Assembly: GCA_017556845.1 (NCBI GenBank)
Contig: JAFYMA010000251.1
Span: forward strand, 1-17,510
Length of the DNA stretch: 17,510 nucleotides
Origin: Clostridia bacterium
Lineage (GTDB): Bacteria > Bacillota > Clostridia > Oscillospirales > CAG-272
Direction: 5' to 3'
Shown: positions 7,249 to 15,799 of the stretch, one piece after another
How the letters are laid out: each line of letters begins with the position of its first letter
Position numbering within the stretch: position 1 is the stretch's first letter
Position numbers and translations under genes: made by a program
Notes under the pieces: model-generated
Databases searched by the model: none
Seen by the model: only the letters and a program-made list of their open reading frames with translations
What the model was told of the DNA's origin: nothing

Positions 7249-7277
7249 TTGACATTCATTTATTAAAATTGTATAAT
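7249..7277 (+). promoter_or_regulatory. consensus sigma-A promoter for the giant secreted protein
   Basis: TTGACA (7249-7254), 17 bases, TATAAT (7272-7277), set in very AT-rich DNA. It is followed by a leader of about 45 bases and AAGGAGG (7319-7325). Confidence 0.85.
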
Positions 7278-7330
7278 AAAATTGAAAATCAAATATCAAA
7301 TTAGGCGTATCATTTATCAAGGAGGAAAAC

Positions 7331-10300
7331 ATGAAAAAGATCATTCGTTTGACTTCATTGTGTTTAGCTGTTTTAATGGTATCGGCATTAATACCGTTTC
7401 AGGTAATTGCCGCTGTTTCCGTACCGTCGACTGTAAAATCGGTAGTATTCAACGCAACGTATTATGCAAGTAAATATGCCGATCTTAAGGCGGCGTTCGG
7501 AACAGATGCAACAAAGCTTTACAATCACTTTATAAGCAACGGCATCAAAGAGGGCCGTCAGGCGAGCCCTATGTTCAGCGTTGACTATTATTTAAAGAAC
7601 AACGCCGATCTTAAGGCGGCATTCGGCTCAAACCGAGAAAACGCATTCAATCACTTCGTCTCTCACGGTATAAACGAGCCCCGTGTTACTGCTCCCGCTG
7701 CCGATCTCGGAACGGGAATTGACGTAAGAATCTCAATGAATTCCGGCGGTATGAACCTCGGTTACAAGGACACAAATGTATGGACTGTCACCCCCGTATT
7801 CAAGGCAGATCAGTCCTGGCGTCTTGACAGACAGAAGGACGGCAGCTATAAGATAACCAACAACGCAACGGGCAAGGTGCTTGACGTTTACGCGGCATCA
7901 CGCGCATCCGGTGCGAACGTTGATCTTTACGCAAGCAACGATACGAACGCACAGCGTTGGTTCATTTATAAAAACACGAACGGCACGTACACCATGCGCG
8001 CCAAGTGCGGAACGACGTGCGCCCTGTCAGTAAATAACAATTCAACCGCAGCAGGCGCAAACGTGCAGATGAATACGTACAACGGTGCAGCAGGTCAACA
8101 GTTCAAGATCACAAAGCTCAACGCACTTGAAAGCATGGAGCCTGCAAATATAGGAAGTAACTTCTGGGGCAACATCAGAGGCGTCGGCTCAAACTACAAT
8201 TTAGCTCTTTCCGGTGACAACGTCCTCATCCGTTATCCCAACTACGGCTATAACCAGACCTGGAGATTCATTCGTTTCTCCGACGGAAGCTACGAAATAA
8301 CAAATCTCAAAACCGGAAAATCGCTTGACTGTGCGGCAGGTTCAGGTCTTGCAGGTACAAACGTAAACACGTATACATCGAACAACTCAAACGCTCAGAG
8401 ATGGTATATTTTCAAGGTAGACGGAAATTACGTATTCGTTCCCAAGTGTACGACCGAATGTGCTCTCACTGTTGCAGGCGGCGCTACGGCAAGCGGAACG
8501 AATTTGGAGCTTGCAAAATACTCGGATTCTTCCACCGCTCAGCAATTCAAGGTCATAAAAATTACTAAGAGCGAGGTTGAAAAGAATCTTACCATAAGCG
8601 AAATATGTGCCGCTCCTACAAACGGTGCGTATGAGTTTATGGAGATCATAAATACGTCTGACAAAACGGTAAATCTCAATCAGTATTCACTTTACAGATT
8701 TGGTTTTGCTAACAGCGGTAAGTATGAAAGCAACGGCTACAATACTATACTCGGTCTTGCATCAGGCACAGGCTCAGATACGTCGCTTAAGTGTCTTGAA
8801 AAGATAAACCTTTCTTCTTATAATACGAGCATCGCTCCCAACGGTATGATCGTTCTCTGGTTCGTATCATACGCTGACAGAAATCTCACAGTTGAAGATT
8901 TCAAAGCATATTGGACCTCGCAGGGAAGCGATATGACGAACGTGACAGTGATCCCCGTTGCCGTCCACGACGGCAAATCAAACATATATGCGGCAACGAA
9001 GATCAACAGCGGCTGCGGTGCGGGATTTTTGCCCGATACCAAAGCGTGCGTTGCATTATCACTCATCAAGAATTCAGCTCTTGCAGTAAGACTTGAAAAC
9101 GGAACGAACCTTAATTCTCTTACAGCAAGCACGGATGCTCCTCTTGCATACAATATGACATCAGAGCTTCAGAGCAGAGCCGACTCTATTGCCACATATT
9201 TCGTCACAACAACAGCCGAAACCGGCGAATCGCGCAACTATTACAACTACGTTGACTACGAAGCATACGTTCACGCTTCAATATTGGCTATGCAGGAGCC
9301 TATGCGTACGTACACGCACGTATTTTCAGCTGTTCCCTACTCTGCTCAGGTAATGGGATCAAGCACGACGGCGGGCCACCCCACGAACCTCGGCAAATAT
9401 ATCAACCTTAACTCTGATGGCGAAACAAACGTCATAACGTTCGGTGCAGACGGCGGTCTTAAGAGAACAAAAGCAACTCCCGGCTACAGATGGTGCGGTC
9501 AGTTTGCCGGTCTTGATCTGATAGGCACATCGACAGACGGTGAAGGTAACGTAACATTTACGGGTAAATTTGAATACGATCAGTATAGCAAGATCGGATT
9601 CGTTATCACAACGATATCGACATCAACGGGCGAAGTGATCGCTAAAAAAACGGTAAATACGACGACGTTCAAAGCAATCGACGGCGGATATTCATACTCC
9701 GTAAAGGTAAGCGGTCTTCCCGTTAACGACGGAAGCGTTGTGCTTTCGGTAGTTCCCTATGCGATCTACATTGAAACCGGCTCGCGTGTAAACGGAGTTG
9801 CAGAAGAGATCAGATGCCCTCTCGTTTCCGCAACTATCAATGGTAAGGACATTACAGGACTCAAGGTAACATATCTTGCAAACGAGGTAAATGCTCCGGC
9901 AAACGATGTTACGGGCATAAAGGAAGCAGTTGAGCTTCTTGCAAACGATATTGAATACTACACGGGCGTAGAGGTGACAACAGGTATTTACGACCCGAGA
10001 GCATCTTATCCTCAGATCGTTATCGCAACGTCCGGCAGCGGTTCCGGCGGTAACGCACTCGTTGCAAACAACAAGACGGTAGGTGATAATCAATACAGCA
10101 TTATCAGCAAGACCGCAGGTGAAATATACATCGTCGGCGGCGACGTGATAGCGGCTGAATACGCATCACAGCTTATCATAAAGGCTCTGATAAATGCAAC
10201 GGGCACAGTAGAGCTTACAAGCCTTTGTGCAGATGCACCCAAAACCCTTAACACAAAGAACGATCACTTGCCTTTGACGGATGGCTCAGACTACAGGATC

Positions 10301-11056
10301 ATGACAATGAATATGCTGTGGTACAGCAGTCTCCCTGATGAAACAAGATACAACAAATTCATAGAGTTTATAAACTACTATTCTCCCGATGTCATCGGCT
10401 TGCAGGAATGCTGTATAACCAATATGAATAAGTTTATTCCGATGCTTAAGGCAGCAGGATATACTGTAATTCAGCAAGAGGTCTTCTCAGGTACATACGA
10501 CTGTAACACCGTTCCGCTCGCATACAAAACATCGAAATTTACGTGCGTTGAAAAAGGCTGGAAGCAGCTTCCCGGCGGCAGTAAGTTCTTCGGTGTAACG
10601 TGGGCTGTTCTCAAGGATAAAACCACATCGAAAAAGCTCGCATTCTCGACGTCGCATTTCTACAACGAAGGTGTTCTGGCTGACAAGGTCATTATCCGTC
10701 AGGATAACACGAAGATGGTGCTGTCTATAACGAACGATATCATAAACAAGCACAACTGCCCTGTCATTAATATGGGTGACTTCAATATGCGTTCGTTTGA
10801 CGAAGCATACCACCTTATGGTAGATAGCGGTATTCTTAACGATTCCAGATTCGTTTCATTCAGAGAAAGTCTGATGATACGCACAGGGCACTCTCTCGGT
10901 TCAACAGTTCCCTCTGAAGGATCACCTTCAAGAACTATCGACTATTTCTTCACAACAAGCAATGTAAACGTTCTTCGCACAAGAACGATAACCAATATGA
11001 AATCAGCTACTTCGACAGACCACAGCCCCGTATACGCAGACGTTTCATTCAAATAA
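7331..11056 (+). CDS. Secreted multidomain nuclease/phosphodiesterase with ricin-type lectin modules
   Basis: The 1241-residue product has a signal peptide (residues 1-28, probable cleavage after VIAA). Then follow two 42-residue repeats (39-122, each with YADLKAAFG or NADLKAAFG), two ricin-type beta-trefoil modules (about 133-262 and 283-411, with QxW motifs QSW, QRW, QTW, QRW), and a lamin-tail-like domain from about 419 (LTISEICAAP...YEFMEIINTS). A middle region of uncertain fold follows. Residues 865-960 (AVELLANDIEYYTGVEV...YIVGG) recall N-terminal domains of some glycoside hydrolases. The C-terminal endonuclease/exonuclease/phosphatase domain (987-1241) keeps Asn994, Glu1026 (LQECC), His1109, Asp1150/Asn1152 (GDFN), Asp1204 and Asp1230-His1231 (STDHSP). 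It is probably an extracellular, carbohydrate-targeted DNase or phosphodiesterase. No sortase motif or S-layer domain is seen. Confidence 0.88.
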   Translation: MKKIIRLTSLCLAVLMVSALIPFQVIAAVSVPSTVKSVVFNATYYASKYADLKAAFGTDATKLYNHFISNGIKEGRQASPMFSVDYYLKNNADLKAAFGSNRENAFNHFVSHGINEPRVTAPAADLGTGIDVRISMNSGGMNLGYKDTNVWTVTPVFKADQSWRLDRQKDGSYKITNNATGKVLDVYAASRASGANVDLYASNDTNAQRWFIYKNTNGTYTMRAKCGTTCALSVNNNSTAAGANVQMNTYNGAAGQQFKITKLNALESMEPANIGSNFWGNIRGVGSNYNLALSGDNVLIRYPNYGYNQTWRFIRFSDGSYEITNLKTGKSLDCAAGSGLAGTNVNTYTSNNSNAQRWYIFKVDGNYVFVPKCTTECALTVAGGATASGTNLELAKYSDSSTAQQFKVIKITKSEVEKNLTISEICAAPTNGAYEFMEIINTSDKTVNLNQYSLYRFGFANSGKYESNGYNTILGLASGTGSDTSLKCLEKINLSSYNTSIAPNGMIVLWFVSYADRNLTVEDFKAYWTSQGSDMTNVTVIPVAVHDGKSNIYAATKINSGCGAGFLPDTKACVALSLIKNSALAVRLENGTNLNSLTASTDAPLAYNMTSELQSRADSIATYFVTTTAETGESRNYYNYVDYEAYVHASILAMQEPMRTYTHVFSAVPYSAQVMGSSTTAGHPTNLGKYINLNSDGETNVITFGADGGLKRTKATPGYRWCGQFAGLDLIGTSTDGEGNVTFTGKFEYDQYSKIGFVITTISTSTGEVIAKKTVNTTTFKAIDGGYSYSVKVSGLPVNDGSVVLSVVPYAIYIETGSRVNGVAEEIRCPLVSATINGKDITGLKVTYLANEVNAPANDVTGIKEAVELLANDIEYYTGVEVTTGIYDPRASYPQIVIATSGSGSGGNALVANNKTVGDNQYSIISKTAGEIYIVGGDVIAAEYASQLIIKALINATGTVELTSLCADAPKTLNTKNDHLPLTDGSDYRIMTMNMLWYSSLPDETRYNKFIEFINYYSPDVIGLQECCITNMNKFIPMLKAAGYTVIQQEVFSGTYDCNTVPLAYKTSKFTCVEKGWKQLPGGSKFFGVTWAVLKDKTTSKKLAFSTSHFYNEGVLADKVIIRQDNTKMVLSITNDIINKHNCPVINMGDFNMRSFDEAYHLMVDSGILNDSRFVSFRESLMIRTGHSLGSTVPSEGSPSRTIDYFFTTSNVNVLRTRTITNMKSATSTDHSPVYADVSFK
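7445..7696 (+). repeat. two tandem 42-codon repeats in the secreted protein
   Basis: Residues 39-80 and 81-122 align without gaps on the pattern Y-Y-x(4)-ADLKAAFG-x(7)-NHF-x(3)-GI-x-E-x-R. A core of 23 bases at 7478-7500 recurs at 7604-7626 with one change, exactly 126 bases later. Such repeats occur at the N-terminus of other secreted Firmicutes proteins, where their role is unclear. Confidence 0.85.
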
Positions 11057-11065
11057 TCAACACGC

Positions 11066-11100
11066 AAAAGCCCTTCACGCTTATCCGTGAAGGGCTTTTA
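11066..11100. terminator. bidirectional rho-independent terminator
   Basis: A 14-bp perfect stem (11066-11079 with 11086-11099) encloses a 6-base loop. It has A-rich and T-rich flanks within the arms, so it can serve the secreted-protein gene and the convergent tadA. Confidence 0.93.
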
Positions 11101-11130
11101 TCTATTATGGCGTAATCGCCTTTATATCCG

Positions 11131-11595
11131 TTATCTGTTACGCAGTTTTTTGAAAAATTCGGACAGTAATTCCGATGATCTGTCTGCAAGTATGCCGCCT
11201 ATTACCTTCGGCGTGTGGTTGAACGGATACTGTGTCAAGTCTACAACAGAGCCAAAGCCGCCTGCCTTGACGTCCTCTGCTCCGTAGAATACACGGTTTA
11301 TCCTTGCGTTTATTATTGCACCTGCACACATCATGCACGGCTCAAGCGTTACAAACATATCACATTTATGAAGCCGCCAGCCGCCAAGCGTTTTGCACGC
11401 ATCGTTTATTGCCTTTATCTCGGCGTGATGAAGTGCATTTTTTTCTTTTTCCCTTGTATTAAATGCTTCTGCAATTATGTGATTTTCGTAAACTATGACT
11501 GCTCCGACAGGAACATCATTGCAAAGCAACGCCTTTTCTGCGAGCTGTAACGCTCTGCTCATATAATGCGTAATATCATCGTAAGTATACATCAT
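11131..11595 (-). CDS. tadA: tRNA-specific adenosine deaminase
   Basis: This 154-residue cytosolic enzyme deaminates adenosine 34 of tRNA-Arg(ACG) to inosine. It carries the cytidine-deaminase-fold zinc site: HAE (His57, catalytic Glu59) and PCMMC (Cys87, Cys90). Flanking family signatures are DVPVGAVIV (27-35), TLEPCMMCAGAIINARI (83-99), VFYGAEDVKAGGFGS (102-116) and a basic C-terminus. The ATG at 11595 is chosen because it overlaps the upstream TGA as ATGA, and GGAGGAGT (11612-11605) precedes it. The neighbouring membrane protease gene is cotranscribed, and the shared overlap suggests coupled translation. The convergent terminator at 11066-11100 closes the unit. Confidence 0.95.
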   Translation of the reverse strand: MMYTYDDITHYMSRALQLAEKALLCNDVPVGAVIVYENHIIAEAFNTREKEKNALHHAEIKAINDACKTLGGWRLHKCDMFVTLEPCMMCAGAIINARINRVFYGAEDVKAGGFGSVVDLTQYPFNHTPKVIGGILADRSSELLSEFFKKLRNR

Positions 11596-12410
11596 ACAAC
11601 TTTCACTCCTCCGAAGGCAAATATAAGGGAAATTATAAAATATATATAAGCAAACGGGCAAATAAACTTAAGCGATAAACACGGTGGGTTAATTTTTTTG
11701 CCCTTAAGCAAAAGAAAGACACTCAAAGCACCGATCAGTATAAGAGCGGCTGAATAAATGCTGATCACCGTTTCACTCGCCCCTGTATACATTATAACGA
11801 ACGCTGACAGATTATTTACAAAATGCAGAACAGCGGAAAAGAATACAGAACCCGTTTGAGCAGTAAAATATCCAAACAGCATTCCGCACACAAAAGCGTA
11901 CGGTATCTGCAAAATATTCATATGAAAAAACGCAAACAGCAGCGATGAAAATACGATAGCCTGCCATCTGCCGTACACCAGAAGCTTATTCTGAATCAAG
12001 CCCCTGAATATCACCTCCTCAGCAAGCGGCGGCAATATAACAAGGGTTATAAACGAAACTATAATATCAGCAGGCATATACATATCATATAATGTTACAT
12101 CCGCCGAAAGCTGTATGCCAAATTCAAGAAAAGCATTGCTTATTGCCGTGCACACTCTATCGGAAAGACACATTATACCAAGACACGCAAAAAAGGAAAG
12201 CACGGGGCGGTGCGGCATCTTGCACGATATTTTCATTTTGCAGCCAAATTTGCTAAGCAGAATTATCGGAATTGCCATACAAACGCAGTATATGATCAAC
12301 TGTCTTACGCTTTGTCTTACGTTAAAGTATGGCAGTACAAAGGATGCTATTATCTGACAGACGAATATAGAAAAGACGGCAAAAATTGATTTTTCCTGTT
12401 CTTTATACAA
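11592..12410 (-). CDS. CPBP family intramembrane metalloprotease
   Basis: This protein of about 272 residues has roughly eight hydrophobic segments and the three motifs of CPBP (CAAX protease and bacteriocin-processing, ABI) membrane proteases. They are EEVIFR (EExxxR, 131-136), FAFFH with His163, and HFVNN with His196 and Asn200 (HxxxN). Bacterial members act within the membrane and are linked to bacteriocin self-immunity or processing of membrane proteins, but no bacteriocin gene is seen here. The start is proposed as TTG at 12410 because AGGGAG (12424-12419) lies 8 bases before it. GTG codons at 12416 and 12419 are too close to that site, though 12419 would add only three residues. The stop overlaps the tadA start. 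Confidence 0.87.
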   Translation of the reverse strand: MYKEQEKSIFAVFSIFVCQIIASFVLPYFNVRQSVRQLIIYCVCMAIPIILLSKFGCKMKISCKMPHRPVLSFFACLGIMCLSDRVCTAISNAFLEFGIQLSADVTLYDMYMPADIIVSFITLVILPPLAEEVIFRGLIQNKLLVYGRWQAIVFSSLLFAFFHMNILQIPYAFVCGMLFGYFTAQTGSVFFSAVLHFVNNLSAFVIMYTGASETVISIYSAALILIGALSVFLLLKGKKINPPCLSLKFICPFAYIYFIISLIFAFGGVKVV

Positions 12411-12418
12411 TTTCACCA

Positions 12419-12424
12419 CTCCCT
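12419..12424 (-). promoter_or_regulatory. ribosome binding site that favours a TTG start
   Basis: AGGGAG on the minus strand is 8 bases from TTG 12410-12408, but overlaps or abuts the GTG codons at 12419 and 12416. This makes the rarer start codon the better choice for the CPBP gene. Confidence 0.6.
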
Positions 12425-12433
12425 TCTCGTGAG

Positions 12434-12462
12434 ATTCTACCGCAAATCAACAAAAAAATCAA
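12434..12462 (-). promoter_or_regulatory. promoter for the CPBP-tadA operon
   Basis: On the minus strand TTGATT (12462-12457) is followed after 17 bases by TAGAAT (12439-12434). The leader before the proposed TTG start is about 18 bases. Confidence 0.6.
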
Positions 12463-12600
12463 TACTTATTCACAAAATGTAAAAAAAAGCACTTAAAAAA
12501 TATGCAAACGCAAGAATATTTGTGCAATCAACACTAAACTAACATTTAAAGTTTGGTAAATTTAGCTAATAGTAAATATGCCGTCATATCGGTTTTGCTC

Positions 12601-12629
12601 TTGATTTGTTTAAAATTTTATTGTAAAAT
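12601..12629 (+). promoter_or_regulatory. promoter for the M23 peptidase gene
   Basis: TTGATT (12601-12606), 17 bases, TAAAAT (12624-12629), about 54 bases before the ATG. The rest of the divergent 12411-12683 region is AT-rich and shows no other clear element. Confidence 0.6.
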
Positions 12630-12683
12630 AATATGAGATTTTGCGTTTTCGCATCAATCGAAATACAATAACGGAGAATTTTA

Positions 12684-14051
12684 ATGATTAAAGCAAGAAA
12701 AGCATTCAATGCCTTGCGCGAATTTGTCGAACGCAAGCCTGCGTTGTCTGCTAAAATAGCCGCAACTGCGGTTATGTGCTGTACCGTTTTCACTTATATA
12801 TGCTGTTTATCTGCGCGCGATGTCGTAACCGTTGCTTATGCAAACGGTGAATATCTCGGTGTCATATCAGAAAGCTGCGATATCTATACGTCAGCGTTGA
12901 AGGCGACGTCAGATGCATCTCTCATTTCGTATCCCACGCCTGATGCACCCGTTATAACGCTTGACGTACGCCCCATACGCAAAGGCGATACAGTGCTGGA
13001 CGGCGATAAAGCATATAAGGCGTTATACGATACCGTTTTATCGGATTATGAAATAATGTACGCACTTTTTGTTGATGACAAATTCGTAGCCGCAAACAGC
13101 GATAACGAACTTCTCAGCAACGTAACTTCAGCTATTGAAGAAGGTATTCGTCTGCAGGCAGACGGACAGGTTGAAATAACATCTGATATTAGCATCAAGC
13201 AATTATATTGCAACAAGGCGTATGCGCCCGAAAGCGACAGAATAGTATCTTATCTTTCCGAGGGGCTTTCATACAACATCGTGCTTGACACAGAGGAAGA
13301 GGTTTTTGAGTTTTTCTTCGAGGATGAGGCAGAGCATGCACTTGCTCCGAACCTTTCTTCACCTAACGTAAACGGCGGGCTCAGCACCGATATGGACAAC
13401 AAGGACGTTCAAACGAAAATAATAACTGCAACAGAGGAAATTCCTTTTAAAACCGTTTACGAAGAAAACGACGATCTTTTCGTAGGCGTATACAGCAAAA
13501 AAAGCGACGGTGTATCCGGTGTACGATCTATAAAAGTCGAGGTAACTTTCGAAAACGGCGTTGAGGTATCGCGCAAGATCATCGAAGAAAAGATCATAAC
13601 ACCCGCAACAGACAAGGTGCTTTATGCAGGAACAAAGCCGATACCCGCAACCGCTTCTTCAGGCTCGTATATCATCCCGCTTCCTAAAGGAACGTATATG
13701 ATAACCGACAGATACGGTGAAAGAGAGCTTTACGGCAAGTGGACCCGCCATTACGGAATCGACCTTGCGGCAGATAAGGGTGTTACGGTAATGGCAGCAG
13801 ACGGCGGCACGGTAGTAAGAGCCGAAAATTCAAGCTCCTACGGTAAATGCGTAACGATACGACATGATAACGGCCACGAAACACTGTACGCGCACATGTC
13901 AATGATAACGGTATCCGAGGGCGATAAGGTCTATCAAGGGCAGAAGATCGGTGAGGTCGGAAGAACAGGACTTGCCACAGGCAACCATTTGCACCTTGAA
14001 TTTTTCATTCACGGTGACAAGGTAGACCCGGAAGACTATATTGATTTCTGA
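12684..14051 (+). CDS. Membrane-anchored G5 / M23 peptidoglycan endopeptidase
   Basis: The 455-residue protein has a basic N-terminus and one membrane segment (about 23-43), so it is anchored with its bulk outside the cell. A long linker domain is followed by a G5 domain (about 241-318, from QTKIITATEEIPFKTVYE to DKVLYAGTK). The C-terminal M23 (LytM-type) zinc peptidase (about 330-452) shows HYGID (His356, Asp360), YAHM (His404) and HLHLE (His435, His437), with GRTGLATGNHLH just before the last pair. All metal and catalytic residues are present, so it should cut peptide cross-links in peptidoglycan, possibly during growth, division or sporulation. An ACGGAGA site (12671-12677) supports the ATG. 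It is monocistronic, between its own promoter and the terminator at 14072. Confidence 0.92.
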   Translation: MIKARKAFNALREFVERKPALSAKIAATAVMCCTVFTYICCLSARDVVTVAYANGEYLGVISESCDIYTSALKATSDASLISYPTPDAPVITLDVRPIRKGDTVLDGDKAYKALYDTVLSDYEIMYALFVDDKFVAANSDNELLSNVTSAIEEGIRLQADGQVEITSDISIKQLYCNKAYAPESDRIVSYLSEGLSYNIVLDTEEEVFEFFFEDEAEHALAPNLSSPNVNGGLSTDMDNKDVQTKIITATEEIPFKTVYEENDDLFVGVYSKKSDGVSGVRSIKVEVTFENGVEVSRKIIEEKIITPATDKVLYAGTKPIPATASSGSYIIPLPKGTYMITDRYGERELYGKWTRHYGIDLAADKGVTVMAADGGTVVRAENSSSYGKCVTIRHDNGHETLYAHMSMITVSEGDKVYQGQKIGEVGRTGLATGNHLHLEFFIHGDKVDPEDYIDF

Positions 14052-14071
14052 TATTGATATTTAAAATACTT

Positions 14072-14097
14072 AAAAAGGACAGTCATCTGTCCTTTTT
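14072..14097 (+). terminator. rho-independent terminator of the M23 gene
   Basis: An 11-bp perfect stem (14072-14082 with 14087-14097) has a 4-base loop, TCAT. The right arm ends in five T, 20 bases after the stop codon. Confidence 0.9.
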
Positions 14098-14139
14098 ATA
14101 TTTCTTTCAGATAATACGGTAAACATTTTTTTATTTTAC

Positions 14140-14168
14140 TTGAAAAAATGCATTTTTTTGTTTATAAT
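14140..14168 (+). promoter_or_regulatory. sigma-A promoter for the metallophosphoesterase gene
   Basis: TTGAAA (14140-14145), 17 bases, TATAAT (14163-14168). AAAGGA (14191-14196) follows in a leader of about 32 bases. Confidence 0.75.
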
Positions 14169-14206
14169 AATAATGACGGCAATTTTTCGGAAAGGAAGCA
14201 TTAAAA

Positions 14207-15670
14207 ATGAGCAGATTCAAAAAGTTAACGCTGATACACTCAAACGATATGCACGGTGATTTTATGAGTGAAATGGTAGACTCACATCTTTTGGGCGGTG
14301 TATCCATGCTTTCCGGTTATATCAGCAACGTGCGCAAAAGCGAGGAAAACGTAATTTACGCGGTAGCCGGCGATATGCTCAGAGGATCCGTAATTGACAG
14401 CGAATTCAAGGGCTTATCTACGATAGAAATAATGAATATGCTTACAGTTGACGTAGCATCAGTCGGCAATCACGAATTTGACTACGGAACAGCACATTTG
14501 CTTCTGATAGAAAAATGCGCCAGATTTCCCATAGTAAGCGCCAATATATACGTTAAAAACAGAATGGCGCATCTGTTCAGATCTCATTATATCAAAAAGA
14601 TAGGCGGTATGAAAATACTGTTTATAGGCATTTCAACAGATGATATTCTGAAAATGACTCCGGACGGGGAAAACATTTCAAATTTCATTGATATACGGTC
14701 TGCCGTTGATGAAATTCAAAAAATATGCTCACGGTATAAAAGCTCCGATATTGATATTACCGTATTGCTAACTCACATCGGATTTGAAGAGGACAAAAAA
14801 TTAGCATCACTTATAGATAGTGAAATCGGGGTAGATCTTATAATCGGCGGGCATAGCCACACTTTTCTTGAAAAGCCGTGCGTAATAAACGGAATACCTA
14901 TCGTTCAGGCTGTAACGGGAACGGATCAGGTAGGGCGTTTTGATATAACCGTTGACACTTACAATAACAAAATACACAGCTACACTTGGGAGTTGATACC
15001 GATAACCCCCGAAAACTGTCCAAAAGATCCCGCACTTGAAGAAATAATCAAAAAATACAAAAATATAACAGATATTAAATACAGCAGATATATAACACGA
15101 ACGTCACGCGTATTGAAAAACGAAAGCAGAAAATGCGAAAGCGAGGTCGGTATGGTATTTGCCGACGCCTTGCGTGATTATTTCGAGCTTGACGTAGTTA
15201 TGATCGCGTCGGGGAGTCTGCGTGCAGATACGCTCGGGGAGATCGTTGAATACGGAGATCTTCTGGAAATGTTTCCGTTTGCGGATGAGCTTTACCGCTT
15301 GACCCTGAGCGGTAAACTTTTCAAAAAAGTAATCACTCACGTTTTCAGAAAGGAAGCTCTTGAAGGACAGCATACCGAATTTTATCAGTATTCCCGCGGC
15401 GTTCAGATAACCGTATCAGAAAAAGAAAAGCGCATAACGTCGATCCTTTTCAACGGAAACGATATTGACGATGATATGATCCTGACGGTAGGAATACAAG
15501 GGTATCATTATAAAAATTCCGAAAAGTGTCTTGGACTTACATCAGATGAAATGTCGCAGATAAAGCCGTGCAGGCTCATAGCCGCAAGAGACAACGTCAT
15601 AATAGACGAATATCTCAGCTCTCAAGAGCTTATAAAGGCACCTGTGGACAAACGCTGGATAGTCATATGA
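14207..15670 (+). CDS. 5'-nucleotidase-like bifunctional metallophosphoesterase, no signal peptide
   Basis: The 487-residue protein has the two-domain plan of UshA/YfkN-type 5'-nucleotidases. The N-terminal calcineurin-like domain keeps the dimetal ligands: NDMH (Asp14, His16), AGDMLRG (Asp56), GNHEFDYG (Asn88, His89), LLTH (His190) and GGHSH (His216, His218). The C-terminal nucleotidase domain follows from about 290, with SGSLRAD (335-341) at the place of the usual substrate arginine motif and YGDLLEMFPFADELYRLTLSG (349-369). Most relatives are exported, but this one begins MSRFKKLTLIHSND with no signal peptide or anchor, so it should be cytosolic. Substrates could be nucleoside monophosphates, UDP-sugars or other phosphoesters. 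It stands alone, with its own promoter. No terminator was found after it. Confidence 0.88.
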   Translation: MSRFKKLTLIHSNDMHGDFMSEMVDSHLLGGVSMLSGYISNVRKSEENVIYAVAGDMLRGSVIDSEFKGLSTIEIMNMLTVDVASVGNHEFDYGTAHLLLIEKCARFPIVSANIYVKNRMAHLFRSHYIKKIGGMKILFIGISTDDILKMTPDGENISNFIDIRSAVDEIQKICSRYKSSDIDITVLLTHIGFEEDKKLASLIDSEIGVDLIIGGHSHTFLEKPCVINGIPIVQAVTGTDQVGRFDITVDTYNNKIHSYTWELIPITPENCPKDPALEEIIKKYKNITDIKYSRYITRTSRVLKNESRKCESEVGMVFADALRDYFELDVVMIASGSLRADTLGEIVEYGDLLEMFPFADELYRLTLSGKLFKKVITHVFRKEALEGQHTEFYQYSRGVQITVSEKEKRITSILFNGNDIDDDMILTVGIQGYHYKNSEKCLGLTSDEMSQIKPCRLIAARDNVIIDEYLSSQELIKAPVDKRWIVI

Positions 15671-15710
15671 TCCTATATGATCTTACAATAGGAATTTTAA
15701 ACCAAAACGG

Positions 15711-15739
15711 TTGACACATCAGCTTTGCCGTGATATAAT
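15711..15739 (+). promoter_or_regulatory. consensus, extended -10 promoter for metY-metA
   Basis: TTGACA (15711-15716), 17 bases, TATAAT (15734-15739), with TG at 15731-15732 giving an extended -10. The leader of about 54 bases is too short for a SAM riboswitch or T-box. It holds only a small hairpin (AGATG/CATCT, 15767-15780). Confidence 0.85.
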
Positions 15740-15799
15740 ATTAACAATTATTTATGTGTAATTTTCAGATGCAAACATCTTAAAGGAAAGGATCGCTTT

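Noticed and set aside
9692..10093. A 133-codon minus-strand open frame inside the giant secreted gene
   Set aside because: It is a Cys-rich shadow of a coding sequence with clear domain structure, with no ribosome site.
11592..12410. CPBP protease as part of a bacteriocin or immunity system
   Set aside because: No precursor peptide, transporter or modification enzyme is near. The only linked gene is tadA.
1001..15739. Uniform 17-base spacing of nearly all promoters as a special feature
   Set aside because: Seventeen bases is the optimum for sigma-A promoters, and I looked for that spacing, so the pattern is expected and biased by the search.
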